From positions 1 through 19,754 of the forward strand of contig DDIC01000063.1 of assembly GCA_002338335.1 (NCBI GenBank): a stretch of DNA of 19,754 nucleotides. The letters are read 5' to 3'. This DNA comes from Bacteroidetes bacterium UBA1860. Its GTDB lineage: Bacteria > Bacteroidota > Rhodothermia > Balneolales > Balneolaceae. A program made the position numbers and the translations under genes. The notes beneath the pieces are model-generated. The model made no database searches, was not told the origin of the DNA, and was given only the letters and a program-made list of their open reading frames with translations. Of the stretch, positions 1 to 7,693 are shown one piece after another (position 1 is the stretch's first letter; each line of letters begins with the position of its first letter).

Positions 1-439
1 CGATGACGGTGTAAACGGAGGTTCCTAGAATAAAAGCCCAAACAGGTTGAGCAAGATCAACTCCATTTGTAAACAAGGTTGAGAGTGCAAAAAGGCTCGA
101 TTTTAGCAGAATGAATCCAAACAAAAGGGTCAAGTATTGCCAATCGAGTAGCTTTATCTCGCGAAACCTCTCAAAAACACCATACAGCAAGATGACTGCG
201 CCGGTGTAGGCAAACATGTTCAGCCCCCATTGATCCGTCATCGCATCCAACAAAAAGCCTACGACTGCAGCAAACCACGTACTCTGAAAACGAGGATAGG
301 CGAGCATTACCCACACGAGATAAATAGCCATTAAATCGAGACCCACCCTCGCAATTGTGACATGTTGAAAGAGCATGACATAGCTCAGTAGCATACCTAT
401 CCCAAGGAAAATCATTCGTGCAAAAGAGGTTTGATTCAT
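1..439 (-). CDS. mreD: MreD, rod shape-determining membrane protein (partial, C-terminus beyond window)
   Basis: The frame is open from the ATG at 439 to the window edge, giving 146 codons without a stop. The protein begins MNQTSFARMIFLGIGMLLSY and is built almost entirely of hydrophobic segments separated by short loops, as in MreD, the integral membrane partner of MreC in the elongasome that guides lateral wall synthesis. The acidic/aromatic stretch LLDAMTDQWGLNMFAYTG is MreD-like. The ATG overlaps the mreC stop (ATGA), so translation is probably coupled. Identity rests on topology and on its position directly after mreB and mreC rather than on a strong motif. The usual next genes (a penicillin-binding protein and rodA) would lie outside the window. 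Confidence 0.88.
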   Translation of the reverse strand, partial: MNQTSFARMIFLGIGMLLSYVMLFQHVTIARVGLDLMAIYLVWVMLAYPRFQSTWFAAVVGFLLDAMTDQWGLNMFAYTGAVILLYGVFERFREIKLLDWQYLTLLFGFILLKSSLFALSTLFTNGVDLAQPVWAFILGTSVYTVI

Positions 440-1257
440 GGATTCACCTCCCCCTGTAGTACAGAATCTTGGGAGTTGAGTACAACAAACCCTTCCGCGA
501 GTCGATTCAGATCGACCGAAGGTGTGACTGTAATCACCCAGGACGATTGATCGGGCTGTCGCTCCACCGATTCCACAATACCAATGGGAATATTCTCTGG
601 AAATTGTTCACTAAACCCACTGGTAACCACTTCTTGACCAACCTGGACCGGGATTGTAAGAGGCACATAATCCAAGATCATCGATTGATTGTTTTGCAGG
701 TCCCACCGGATAATTCCGTTGGCTCGAGAATCCAAGATCTTTGCACTCACGCGAAAATTTGGATGAGAATAAAACATCACTTGAGCGCGGTGTCTGGTGG
801 TCAGAATGACTCGGCCTACGATGCCTTGAGGATGAATCACAGGATCTCCCAATTCTACGTCAAGCTCAGACCCCGCTGTGATACTGCCCGTTGGGTTTGG
901 GCTAAAAATCGATTTTGACTGAAATTGAACAGGGAGTAGGTCCAAAGTTGAACCATCCTGGAAATTAATGAGATCTCTGAGAATGGTGTTTTGAGTCTCA
1001 GCACTTCGAAGTCGATTAAGTTCGTCTTGCAACAAAATATTTTGTTGCTGGAGCTCCCGATTGGTGTTGAGTGCTTGTCTAAAGACCCTAACATTGGATA
1101 ATGGGGCTTCAAGACGACTAACAACCGCAAGAGAACCTTGACGAAGATTGGCTAAACCATCATCAAATCGAAGGACCATGATGAGGATCGACAGCAAAAG
1201 AAGAAAGGCCCCCAAAAGTGTATCACGACCAAAAAAACCATTGGACGGCTGGGCCAT
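436..1257 (-). CDS. mreC: MreC, rod shape-determining protein
   Basis: This 273-residue protein has a short cytoplasmic N-terminus, one transmembrane segment at about residues 13-30, a coiled coil at about 60-97 rich in Leu, Gln, Asn and Glu, and then the two beta-barrel domains of the MreC family in the periplasm. Stretches such as GDPVIHPQGIVGRVI and NIPIGIVESV match the family's conserved beta domain. MreC links cytoplasmic MreB filaments to MreD and to the peptidoglycan synthases. It lies 13 nt after mreB and overlaps mreD by 3 nt, the standard mreBCD order. Length is normal, and the ATG start sits directly before the basic and hydrophobic leader. Confidence 0.95.
   Translation of the reverse strand: MAQPSNGFFGRDTLLGAFLLLLSILIMVLRFDDGLANLRQGSLAVVSRLEAPLSNVRVFRQALNTNRELQQQNILLQDELNRLRSAETQNTILRDLINFQDGSTLDLLPVQFQSKSIFSPNPTGSITAGSELDVELGDPVIHPQGIVGRVILTTRHRAQVMFYSHPNFRVSAKILDSRANGIIRWDLQNNQSMILDYVPLTIPVQVGQEVVTSGFSEQFPENIPIGIVESVERQPDQSSWVITVTPSVDLNRLAEGFVVLNSQDSVLQGEVNP
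445..451 (-). promoter_or_regulatory. Shine-Dalgarno-like site before mreD
   Basis: On the minus strand GGAGGTG lies inside the last codons of mreC; its GGAGG core is 7 nt from the mreD ATG at 439. It is the only textbook-spaced SD-like sequence seen in the window. Because it also encodes the GEV residues of MreC it could be coincidental, but it supports the mreD start. Confidence 0.5.
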
Positions 1258-1270
1258 AAAGAGAATCTAG

Positions 1271-2353
1271 TTAGGAGACGACGTTTCGGTAGTAGTCGAG
1301 GTGTTCCAAAATTAAGCCTGTTCCACGCACGACAGCCGTAAGCGGATCCTCTGCCACATGAACAGGAAGTTGTGTCTCATCCATAATCCGTTTATCAAGA
1401 TTTTTGATAAGGGCGCCACCACCTGTGAGCATAATACCTCGATCTAGTATATCAGAAGATAATTCTGGAGGGGTTTGCTCAAGGGCTTGCGATATGGCAT
1501 CAACGATGGTATTGATGGATTCCGACAAAGCATCCCGCACTTCTTCTGAGGAGACGACACGTGTTTTTGGTACTCCATTGACAAGATCGCGCCCTTTGAT
1601 GGTGAGTTCGATTTCTGGGTCCAGTGGGGTGGCAGAGCCAATTTCGCACTTCACACGCTCGGCAGTTCTCTCTCCAATCAGAAGATTATGTACCCTACGG
1701 AAATAATTAATAATGTCATCATTCAGCTCATCCCCACCCAATCTCACAGATTGAGCATAGACGATTCCAGACAATGCGATGACTGCAATTTCAGTGGTAC
1801 CGCCCCCGATATCAACGATCATACTTCCTACAGGTTCCTGGACGTTTAGCCCAATCCCAATCGCTGCCGCCATAGGTTCATCGACAAGGTAGACTTCCTT
1901 AGCTCCCGCATGCTCAGCACTATCGCGAACAGCACGACGCTCCACCTCAGTGATTCCACTTGGGACACAGACCACCATTTGCCGCGTTGTCGAGTACCAT
2001 TTCATCTTCACCTTCTTGATCATCCCCCGTATCATCATTTCAGCGACTTCGAAATCTGAAATCACCCCATCTCTCAAGGGCCTAACCGTATAAATATCTT
2101 GGTGCGTCTTCTCGTGCATCAAACGGGCTTCTTGCCCAATCGCGACGGGCTGTTTGTCCTTATTAAGGGCAACAATTGAAGGCTCATTGAGTACAATTCC
2201 TTGATTTCGGGCATAAATCAGCGTATTTGCTGTGCCCAAATCTATCGCGATATCAGTGTAAAGCTGATCAAAGATGCCCTGAGATTTCTCTTTCGATCCA
2301 TCTGCAGTGGGCGATGTCTTTTGGGTTCCAAAAATAGAATCTAATAATCCCAA
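1271..2353 (-). CDS. mreB: MreB, actin-like cell shape protein
   Basis: This 360-residue actin-fold ATPase forms membrane-bound filaments that position the elongation machinery. The nucleotide-binding motifs are intact: DLGTANT near residue 38 (phosphate 1), VDIGGGTTEIAV near 180 (phosphate 2) and LTGGGALI near 309 (adenosine). The conserved DEPMAAAIG motif is near 158. The start codon appears to be TTG at 2353: an in-frame TAG lies two codons upstream, so no ATG is available before it, and the resulting N-terminus MGLLDSIFG resembles the amphipathic membrane-binding start of other MreB proteins. A roughly 25-residue polar linker (residues 8-31) precedes the actin core, longer than in E. coli MreB. 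It heads mreBCD after a 90-nt gap behind purH. Confidence 0.96.
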   Translation of the reverse strand: MGLLDSIFGTQKTSPTADGSKEKSQGIFDQLYTDIAIDLGTANTLIYARNQGIVLNEPSIVALNKDKQPVAIGQEARLMHEKTHQDIYTVRPLRDGVISDFEVAEMMIRGMIKKVKMKWYSTTRQMVVCVPSGITEVERRAVRDSAEHAGAKEVYLVDEPMAAAIGIGLNVQEPVGSMIVDIGGGTTEIAVIALSGIVYAQSVRLGGDELNDDIINYFRRVHNLLIGERTAERVKCEIGSATPLDPEIELTIKGRDLVNGVPKTRVVSSEEVRDALSESINTIVDAISQALEQTPPELSSDILDRGIMLTGGGALIKNLDKRIMDETQLPVHVAEDPLTAVVRGTGLILEHLDYYRNVVS

Positions 2354-2443
2354 TCCCTACTCTCACATTCGTGTTGTATACAGTTAGGTTGAAAGTACGC
2401 CTTTTGGCACTTAGATGGAATGATTTGCTGCGGAATCCCCAAA
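2354..2443 (-). promoter_or_regulatory. purH-mreB intergenic region, possible mreB promoter
   Basis: This 90-nt gap is the only sizeable one in the minus-strand cluster, so it is the best place for an internal promoter or partial terminator. On the minus strand it holds a bulged hairpin (AAGTGCC, loop AAAA, GGC-GT-ACTT; 2393-2412) that is not followed by a T-run, and further downstream the AT-rich motif TGTATACAA, about 30 nt before the mreB TTG. I cannot define a -35/-10 pair with confidence. Confidence 0.3.
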
Positions 2444-4075
2444 TCAGTGTCTAAAGTGGCGTTTCCCAGTCAAAATCATCGTTATGCCATGTTTTATGGC
2501 CGCTTGAAGCACTTCATCATCGCGAACACTCCCACCAGGTTGGATAATTGTCTGAATCCCGTGGGTTGCCGCGAGGTCCACATTATCGGCAAAAGGGAAA
2601 AAGGCGTCAGACGCCAAGACAGCTCCTTGCAAATTGTGACCATACTGTTTGGCCTTTTCTAGAGCTTGTCTCACAGCATCTACACGGCTTGTTTGACCCG
2701 TGCCAGTTCCAATGAGCTGTTGTCCATTGCAAAGCACTATGCCATTGGACTTGACATGTCGAGTGATTTTCCATGCAAAAGCCGCTGTTTGTTTGGTTTC
2801 GTGATCGAGTAACTCATCCTGGATAAAATCAAATTCTTGAGCATCTAAGGCGTCGCGTTGCTGAGCAAGAATTCCATCCAACATGCTCTGGATATGGAGT
2901 GGATCACTTGGATACTTTTTGAGGCGAACCAAGCGACGATTCTTTTTCTGCGTCAGTAGTAGTTCGGCCTCTTTGCTAAAATCTGGAGCCACAACCATTT
3001 CCGAGAAAATTTCATCCAGCGCCGATGCAGTCTCAGCATCAATCTCCCAGTTAAACAATAAGATGCCGCCAAAAGGGGAGGTAGGATCTGAGGCATAGGC
3101 TTTTGTCCATGCTTCATGGACGGTAGAAGCGGAGGCAACACCACAGGGGACCGTATGCTTAAGAATGGCACAGGTTGGTTGAGCCTCGACAAACTCTGAA
3201 AGGAGTCGAAGGCCAGCATCCAAATCAAGAATATTGTTAAAGCTCAACTCTTTTCCATGAAATACATCCACAAGGTGATCTAAATTGCCATAAAATGAAG
3301 CGTTTTGGTGTGGATTTTCACCATATCGAAGGACATGCTGTGGAGAGGTGTCAATGGTTAGGGTTGATAAAAATTCTGCGTTCGATGGGCCCTGCGTGGA
3401 TTGCTCTGGTGCTATGTGGCTTGATTCTGCATCGCGGCCCTCCATAGAACGACCCATCATCCAGGTCGATATCGCAGCATCATACTGAGCCGTTTGCTGG
3501 AATGCCTTGGAGCTTAAGTCCTGTCGTGTAGCCCAGGAGATTCCCCCATTGGACGCAAGTTCATCTACAATCCCTTGGTAATCGGAGGGATCACACACCA
3601 CAGCTTTGAACGCAGCATTCTTTGCAGTTGCCCGAATCATAGTTGGCCCGCCAATATCGATGTATTCAATCAGCTGTTGAAAATCAGCATTGGGATGTTT
3701 GGCTAATGTCTGTTGGAATGGGTACAGATTCACAACTACAAGATCAATTGGAGTAATGCCATGCGACGCAAGGTCAGCATCGTCATCTGGGTGACCGGTT
3801 CGATGAAGAATGGCTCCATGAACGAGCGGATGTAACGTTTTGACGCGTCCACCTAAAATCTCAGGAAACTCTGTGATTGTAGATACATCCGTCACCTCAG
3901 CGCCAGACTCCCGCAATGTCGCTGCTGTTCCACCCGTGGAAAGGATCTCTACACCTAACGCCTGCAATTGTTTGCCAAATTCTTCAAGCCCTGTCTTATC
4001 CGAGACAGAAACTAAAGCTCTTCGAATAGGCAGTGAATCAATGGGCGGTTGCAAAGGTTGACTGGAGGGTTCCAT
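2444..4075 (-). CDS. purH: PurH, bifunctional AICAR transformylase / IMP cyclohydrolase
   Basis: PurH performs the last two steps of IMP synthesis: formylation of AICAR with 10-formyl-tetrahydrofolate, then ring closure. The N-terminal MGS-like cyclohydrolase domain spans about residues 18-165 (ALVSVSDKTGLEEF, GGRVKTLHP, GGPTMIRATAKN). The transformylase domain follows, with RYGENPHQ at 250-257, the catalytic Lys-His pair at 306-307 in KHTVPCG, SPFGGILLFN, and a closing IQPGGSVRDDE...TGKRHFRH. At 543 residues it is slightly long; residues about 212-235 form a poorly conserved insertion. The position after the Lys-His pair that is usually Asn or Ser (KHxNPCG) is Val309 here. The ATG start, with a weak AGAGGA two nt upstream, makes the gene overlap purN by 38 nt; a TTG at codon 8 would reduce that to 17 nt. 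Confidence 0.97.
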   Translation of the reverse strand: MEPSSQPLQPPIDSLPIRRALVSVSDKTGLEEFGKQLQALGVEILSTGGTAATLRESGAEVTDVSTITEFPEILGGRVKTLHPLVHGAILHRTGHPDDDADLASHGITPIDLVVVNLYPFQQTLAKHPNADFQQLIEYIDIGGPTMIRATAKNAAFKAVVCDPSDYQGIVDELASNGGISWATRQDLSSKAFQQTAQYDAAISTWMMGRSMEGRDAESSHIAPEQSTQGPSNAEFLSTLTIDTSPQHVLRYGENPHQNASFYGNLDHLVDVFHGKELSFNNILDLDAGLRLLSEFVEAQPTCAILKHTVPCGVASASTVHEAWTKAYASDPTSPFGGILLFNWEIDAETASALDEIFSEMVVAPDFSKEAELLLTQKKNRRLVRLKKYPSDPLHIQSMLDGILAQQRDALDAQEFDFIQDELLDHETKQTAAFAWKITRHVKSNGIVLCNGQQLIGTGTGQTSRVDAVRQALEKAKQYGHNLQGAVLASDAFFPFADNVDLAATHGIQTIIQPGGSVRDDEVLQAAIKHGITMILTGKRHFRH

Positions 4076-4694
4076 AATCCTCTAATGTTGTTTGTATCGT
4101 GATGGGGTAAAGCGTATGCTCAAGCCTTAGTACGGCTGCTGCAAGATCTTTTGGAGTGCAGTTAGCAGGAATCGAGAGGCGTGCTTGTGCAAGAATAGGG
4201 CCTTCATCATAATGGTCAGTGACCAAATGAACGGTGCACCCAGACTCAGTTTCGCCCGCTTCAAGGACCGCTTCGTGGACTCGAATTCCATAGAATCCTT
4301 TCCCCCCAAACTTTGGCAAAAGGGAGGGGTGAATGTTAAAGACAGGCCCTGAAATCACATCGAGTATGGACGAGGGTAATTTTTGCTGGTATCCAGCAAG
4401 GACACCAAAGTCAGGTCTCATCGACTCCACGACGTTGGTCAACTCTTTGTCTAATGATGATGACATATTAGTTGACTCCGACCCTTTTTGGGGGAGAACA
4501 TGCACCGGGATATCTCGATCGAGAGCTTTATCAATAGCCCCAATCTGGGGTCTAGAAGCAATAAGCCCCACACATGTTGCTTGAAGATCGCCTCGCTCAA
4601 TGGCCTTCAGTATCGATTCAAAATTTGAACCAGAACCAGAAGCAAAAGCTACAAAGCGAGGAATTGGGTTCTTGGCTTGCGCTTCCTCGCCCAT
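4038..4694 (-). CDS. purN: PurN, phosphoribosylglycinamide formyltransferase
   Basis: PurN transfers a formyl group from 10-formyl-tetrahydrofolate to GAR in purine synthesis. The 218-residue product shows the phosphate loop FASGSGSNFESIL near residue 17, the catalytic Asn and His in FNIHPSLLP, the following FGGKGFYG and HEAVLEAGETESGCTVH, and the catalytic Asp in YDEGPILAQ. Length is normal for the family. The gene begins 2 nt after the permease stop and ends inside the start of purH, so two steps of the same pathway are translationally linked. Confidence 0.96.
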   Translation of the reverse strand: MGEEAQAKNPIPRFVAFASGSGSNFESILKAIERGDLQATCVGLIASRPQIGAIDKALDRDIPVHVLPQKGSESTNMSSSLDKELTNVVESMRPDFGVLAGYQQKLPSSILDVISGPVFNIHPSLLPKFGGKGFYGIRVHEAVLEAGETESGCTVHLVTDHYDEGPILAQARLSIPANCTPKDLAAAVLRLEHTLYPITIQTTLEDYGTLQSTFATAH

Positions 4695-4696
4695 AA

Positions 4697-5764
4697 TTAA
4701 TCAGTGAGGAAAACTTTGTAATTATTAAAGCTCCATGAAATCTGCTGTATCATAATTTTCACACTTGTTGCAATGGGAATAGCAAACAGCATGCCAAGAA
4801 GCCATGCAGTTTCTGCACCAATTAAAATGATAAATAATACAGCAACAGGATGAATGTCAGCGGACTTAGAAAAAATGAGAGGCTGCAATAGTGAGTTATC
4901 GATGATTTGCACCACAAAAACGACAGCCATGCAGGCAAACGCAAGATTAAAATCGCCTTGTGTCTCTACAATGGAGACAGAAAAGGAGAGCAGATACCCA
5001 ATAATAGGACCTAAATATGGGATAGAGTTTGCAAGCCCCATCGTAATTCCAACGCTTAAGGCATTGTTTAGACCTGCGATGGAAAGTCCAATCACTGAGA
5101 GCGTCGCAACGACAAAACTTTGGAATAAGACGCTCTTAAAGTAGGTACCAAGTCTATTTTCAATCTTGTTGATCACCGTTAACGTCGTCTCAAAGTACTT
5201 ATTAGGGATAAGCTGAAGAATGTCACGGCGTATCTTTGCACCATCTTTAAGGAAGAAAAAAGTGGCAAATGGAATCACAAGAATGGCTGAAAAGACGTTG
5301 GTGAAGATGCCAAATGCACCCGCGACAATATCAGGAACTTGATTGGCATCAAAGATGCGATCCCGAAGGTTTTGGATGTTATCGGTGAGAAATTGTTGAG
5401 GGATAAAATCAAAGCGGGCTACCAAGACAGCTTGTACTTCGGTGATGATATACTCAATGTTTCGAGTATTCAACTCAGAAGCCAGGTTGACCATCTGAGA
5501 GTATAAAATTGGGAAGACATTGTAGGATGCCCAGACCACAAGTCCAGTGAATACAATAAGGGTGACCGAGATTGCAAGCGTGCGGTTTACACCTTTTGAT
5601 TCGGCCCAGCTTACGAGTGGATCGAGTAGATACGCGATGAATATGGAGATAATAGCGTAGGCAAGTAGGTTGGAATAGTTTACCAAGACCCAAATTGCCG
5701 CACTAGCGAGCGTCAAGCCGATAATCCAACGTACTACCTTTTCAAGGGTAATATTTCTTAGCAT
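4697..5764 (-). CDS. AI-2E family (PF01594) membrane permease
   Basis: This 355-residue integral membrane protein has about eight hydrophobic segments and the family's signature stretches: SIPYLGPIIGYLL in the middle, and near the C-terminus DNSLLQPLIFSKSADIHPV followed by ETAWLLGMLFAIPIA. Family members include E. coli TqsA (autoinducer-2 export), PerM and Na+/H+ antiporter-like proteins, so the substrate cannot be read from the sequence. The gene sits 2 nt after recX and 2 nt before purN and is clearly part of the same transcription unit; that context does not reveal a substrate. Confidence 0.9.
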   Translation of the reverse strand: MLRNITLEKVVRWIIGLTLASAAIWVLVNYSNLLAYAIISIFIAYLLDPLVSWAESKGVNRTLAISVTLIVFTGLVVWASYNVFPILYSQMVNLASELNTRNIEYIITEVQAVLVARFDFIPQQFLTDNIQNLRDRIFDANQVPDIVAGAFGIFTNVFSAILVIPFATFFFLKDGAKIRRDILQLIPNKYFETTLTVINKIENRLGTYFKSVLFQSFVVATLSVIGLSIAGLNNALSVGITMGLANSIPYLGPIIGYLLSFSVSIVETQGDFNLAFACMAVVFVVQIIDNSLLQPLIFSKSADIHPVAVLFIILIGAETAWLLGMLFAIPIATSVKIMIQQISWSFNNYKVFLTD

Positions 5765-5766
5765 GG

Positions 5767-6453
5767 CTAATGGAGGCTTTGTTCAATGGCTTTTAGGCAA
5801 ACATGGGATGTAAACCCTCGTTGCATCAGATAAGCCATCATTTTTTGCTTGCGTTTAAATTTGTCTTCAGTTTTATCAAAATACCACTTTTTTTTCAACA
5901 GTAGCTGTAAGCAGGTTTGCAATGCTTCCTCCCGCGGGATGGCGGCTGCGATAGCTTCATCCACTACATGTCGCTCAATCCCCTTTTGAACGAGGTGTTG
6001 TTGAATCTTTTGTGGCCCCCAAGATTTGAACCGGGCTTTATCTCTAGCAAAAGACTCAGCGAATTGTTGATCATCTATCCACCCTTTTCCCTCAAAATCA
6101 TCCAGTATAGACTCTATCAGAGCCGTGTCATGGCCCTTTTTTTGAGCTTTTTGCAGGAGCTCTTTTCGTGCATGTGAGCGACGAGAAATGTACTGGAGAA
6201 GCGATGCTTGAACCGTAAACCGATGCTCAGTCTCTAGTATCCGTTGAACATCTGAACGATGCAGGCTTTGTCCAGAGGAAAGGGGATGTTTAATGAATGT
6301 TTCTGTGGATAAGCCAAATAGAAATCCCTGCTCACTAAAGACGGAGAAACGATCACGTTTTTTCTTTTGAACTTGGATCTCTTTGATTGTGACCTGGTCT
6401 TCTTCATTCCAATGCTCAGGACCAGGCATCTCTGTCTTAAGAGATGCATCCAT
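5767..6453 (-). CDS. recX: RecX, regulator of RecA
   Basis: RecX binds inside the RecA filament groove and blocks its extension and ATPase. The 228-residue product is helical and strongly basic, with the tandem three-helix RecX repeats from about residue 80 (LLQYISRRSHARKELLQKA, then GWIDDQQFAESFARDKARFKSWGPQKIQQHL, and a C-terminal YLMQRGFTSHVCLKAI). The N-terminal part (about 25-78, including DRFSVFSEQGFLFGLS) resembles the beta-rich extension common in Bacteroidota and Firmicutes RecX; the first 22 residues are an acidic tail of no known role. Its ATG overlaps the recA stop by 1 nt (TAATG), so expression is tied to recA. Confidence 0.9.
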   Translation of the reverse strand: MDASLKTEMPGPEHWNEEDQVTIKEIQVQKKKRDRFSVFSEQGFLFGLSTETFIKHPLSSGQSLHRSDVQRILETEHRFTVQASLLQYISRRSHARKELLQKAQKKGHDTALIESILDDFEGKGWIDDQQFAESFARDKARFKSWGPQKIQQHLVQKGIERHVVDEAIAAAIPREEALQTCLQLLLKKKWYFDKTEDKFKRKQKMMAYLMQRGFTSHVCLKAIEQSLH

Positions 6454-7526
6454 TATTCTGTTTCTTTGGCAGGCTCTTTTTTCTCATCCTTGGCGGCTAA
6501 CTCAGCACTCGGTGAATTTTCTTCTAACTCCACATCGGGAAGAAGCTGCTGTTTAACCAATGCCTCAATTTTCGCCGTGAGATCGGCATCCTCTTCTAAA
6601 AATTGCAGGGCTGACTCGGTTCCTTGACCAACGGGTTCACCCTCGTATCGATACCAACTCCCTCGTTTCTCAATAATATCGAATTGAACGGCTAGGTCTA
6701 GAAGCTCATTAATCTTAGAGATCCCCTTGCCGTACATGATGTTAAACTCGACCGTTTTGAAGGGTGGAGCCACTTTGTTTTTGACCACTTTCACCTTGGT
6801 ACGGTTACCGACTACGTCTTCACCTTTTTTGATGGCACCGATGCGGCGTATATCTAGTCGAACAGAAGCATAAAATTTAAGTGCACGTCCACCTGTTGTG
6901 GTTTCAGGATTCCCAAACATCACACCTATTTTCTCTCGAACCTGATTGATAAAGATGCATGATGTACGAGTTTTATTTATCACTCCGGTCACTTTACGTA
7001 AGGCTTGAGACATTAATCGCGCCTGAAGTCCCATGTGTGAATCCCCCATCTCACCTTCCAGCTCTGCTTTTGGAACCAAAGCGGCAACCGAGTCGACGAC
7101 AATCACATCCAAGGCCCCTGATCGGATTAAAGTCTCCGTGATCTCAAGTGCCTGCTCACCTGAATCTGGCTGAGAAATAAGCAATTCATCCGTGTTAATG
7201 CCTAGTGCCTTCGCATATTTTGAGTCAAATGCATGTTCCGCGTCAATAAATGCTGCATAGCCCCCCATCTTTTGTGCTTCAGCGACAACCTGCATGGCAA
7301 GGGTGGTTTTACCTGAAGCTTCTGGCCCGTAAATCTCTGTGATTCGACCCCTTGGGATTCCTCCAACGCCCAACGCATAATCAACCATGATAGACCCTGT
7401 AGAAATCACATCCACTTCGTGAACAGGTTTGTCTCCAAGTTTCATAATGGTACCGGAGCCAAATTGCTTTTCAATTTGCCCAACGGCGATGTCTAATGCT
7501 TTGTTACGATCTGCTGATTCTGCCAT
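6453..7526 (-). CDS. recA: RecA recombinase
   Basis: RecA is the DNA strand-exchange ATPase and SOS co-protease. The 357-residue protein has Walker A GPEASGKTT at 67-75, Walker B in VIVVDSVAAL, DNA-binding loop L1 in EGEMGDSHMGLQARLMSQ and loop L2 in GNPETTTGGRALKFYAS, all uninterrupted (no intein). The C-terminus is a charged tail rich in Glu and Lys after residue 330, as in other RecA proteins. The ATG at 7526 gives the normal N-terminus and has no Shine-Dalgarno sequence. recA heads the minus-strand cluster, directly followed by recX, and is divergent from tatD across 167 bp. Confidence 0.99.
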   Translation of the reverse strand: MAESADRNKALDIAVGQIEKQFGSGTIMKLGDKPVHEVDVISTGSIMVDYALGVGGIPRGRITEIYGPEASGKTTLAMQVVAEAQKMGGYAAFIDAEHAFDSKYAKALGINTDELLISQPDSGEQALEITETLIRSGALDVIVVDSVAALVPKAELEGEMGDSHMGLQARLMSQALRKVTGVINKTRTSCIFINQVREKIGVMFGNPETTTGGRALKFYASVRLDIRRIGAIKKGEDVVGNRTKVKVVKNKVAPPFKTVEFNIMYGKGISKINELLDLAVQFDIIEKRGSWYRYEGEPVGQGTESALQFLEEDADLTAKIEALVKQQLLPDVELEENSPSAELAAKDEKKEPAKETE

Positions 7527-7693
7527 AAGAAGGGTTTAAATAAGGTTAAATGAACAGGAACCAATGTATATGTTCAATATATGTAAAACATCTCATTGAT
7601 GCCACTCTTTCATTTAAGAACATTCCATGGTACGTTCCTTACATCTCGATTTCAAAAAAAGTTATCACCCTCGGTTTAACTCACCACTCTCTT
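7527..7693. promoter_or_regulatory. recA-tatD divergent control region
   Basis: These 167 bp must hold the recA promoter (minus) and a tatD promoter (plus). Visible elements are an interrupted palindrome GAAC-N10-GTTC at 7558-7575, 32 bp from the recA ATG, and a direct repeat ATATGT-TCAAT-ATATGT (7568-7584) with an 11-bp period. The palindrome is a candidate operator for an SOS repressor but does not match the known LexA spacings (GAAC-N4-GTTC in Gram-positives, GTTC-N7-GTTC in alphaproteobacteria). No convincing -10/-35 pair was found. An ATG at 7550 is in frame with tatD but would add 48 residues with no family similarity. Confidence 0.4.

Noticed and set aside
469..918. 149-codon plus-strand frame opposite mreC
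   Set aside because: Fully antisense to a clear MreC with intact domains; its translation shows no recognisable family or coding-like composition.
7550..7693. 48-residue N-terminal extension of TatD
   Set aside because: Family members begin just before the DTHCH motif; the extension lies in the recA-tatD control region and has no similarity to the family.
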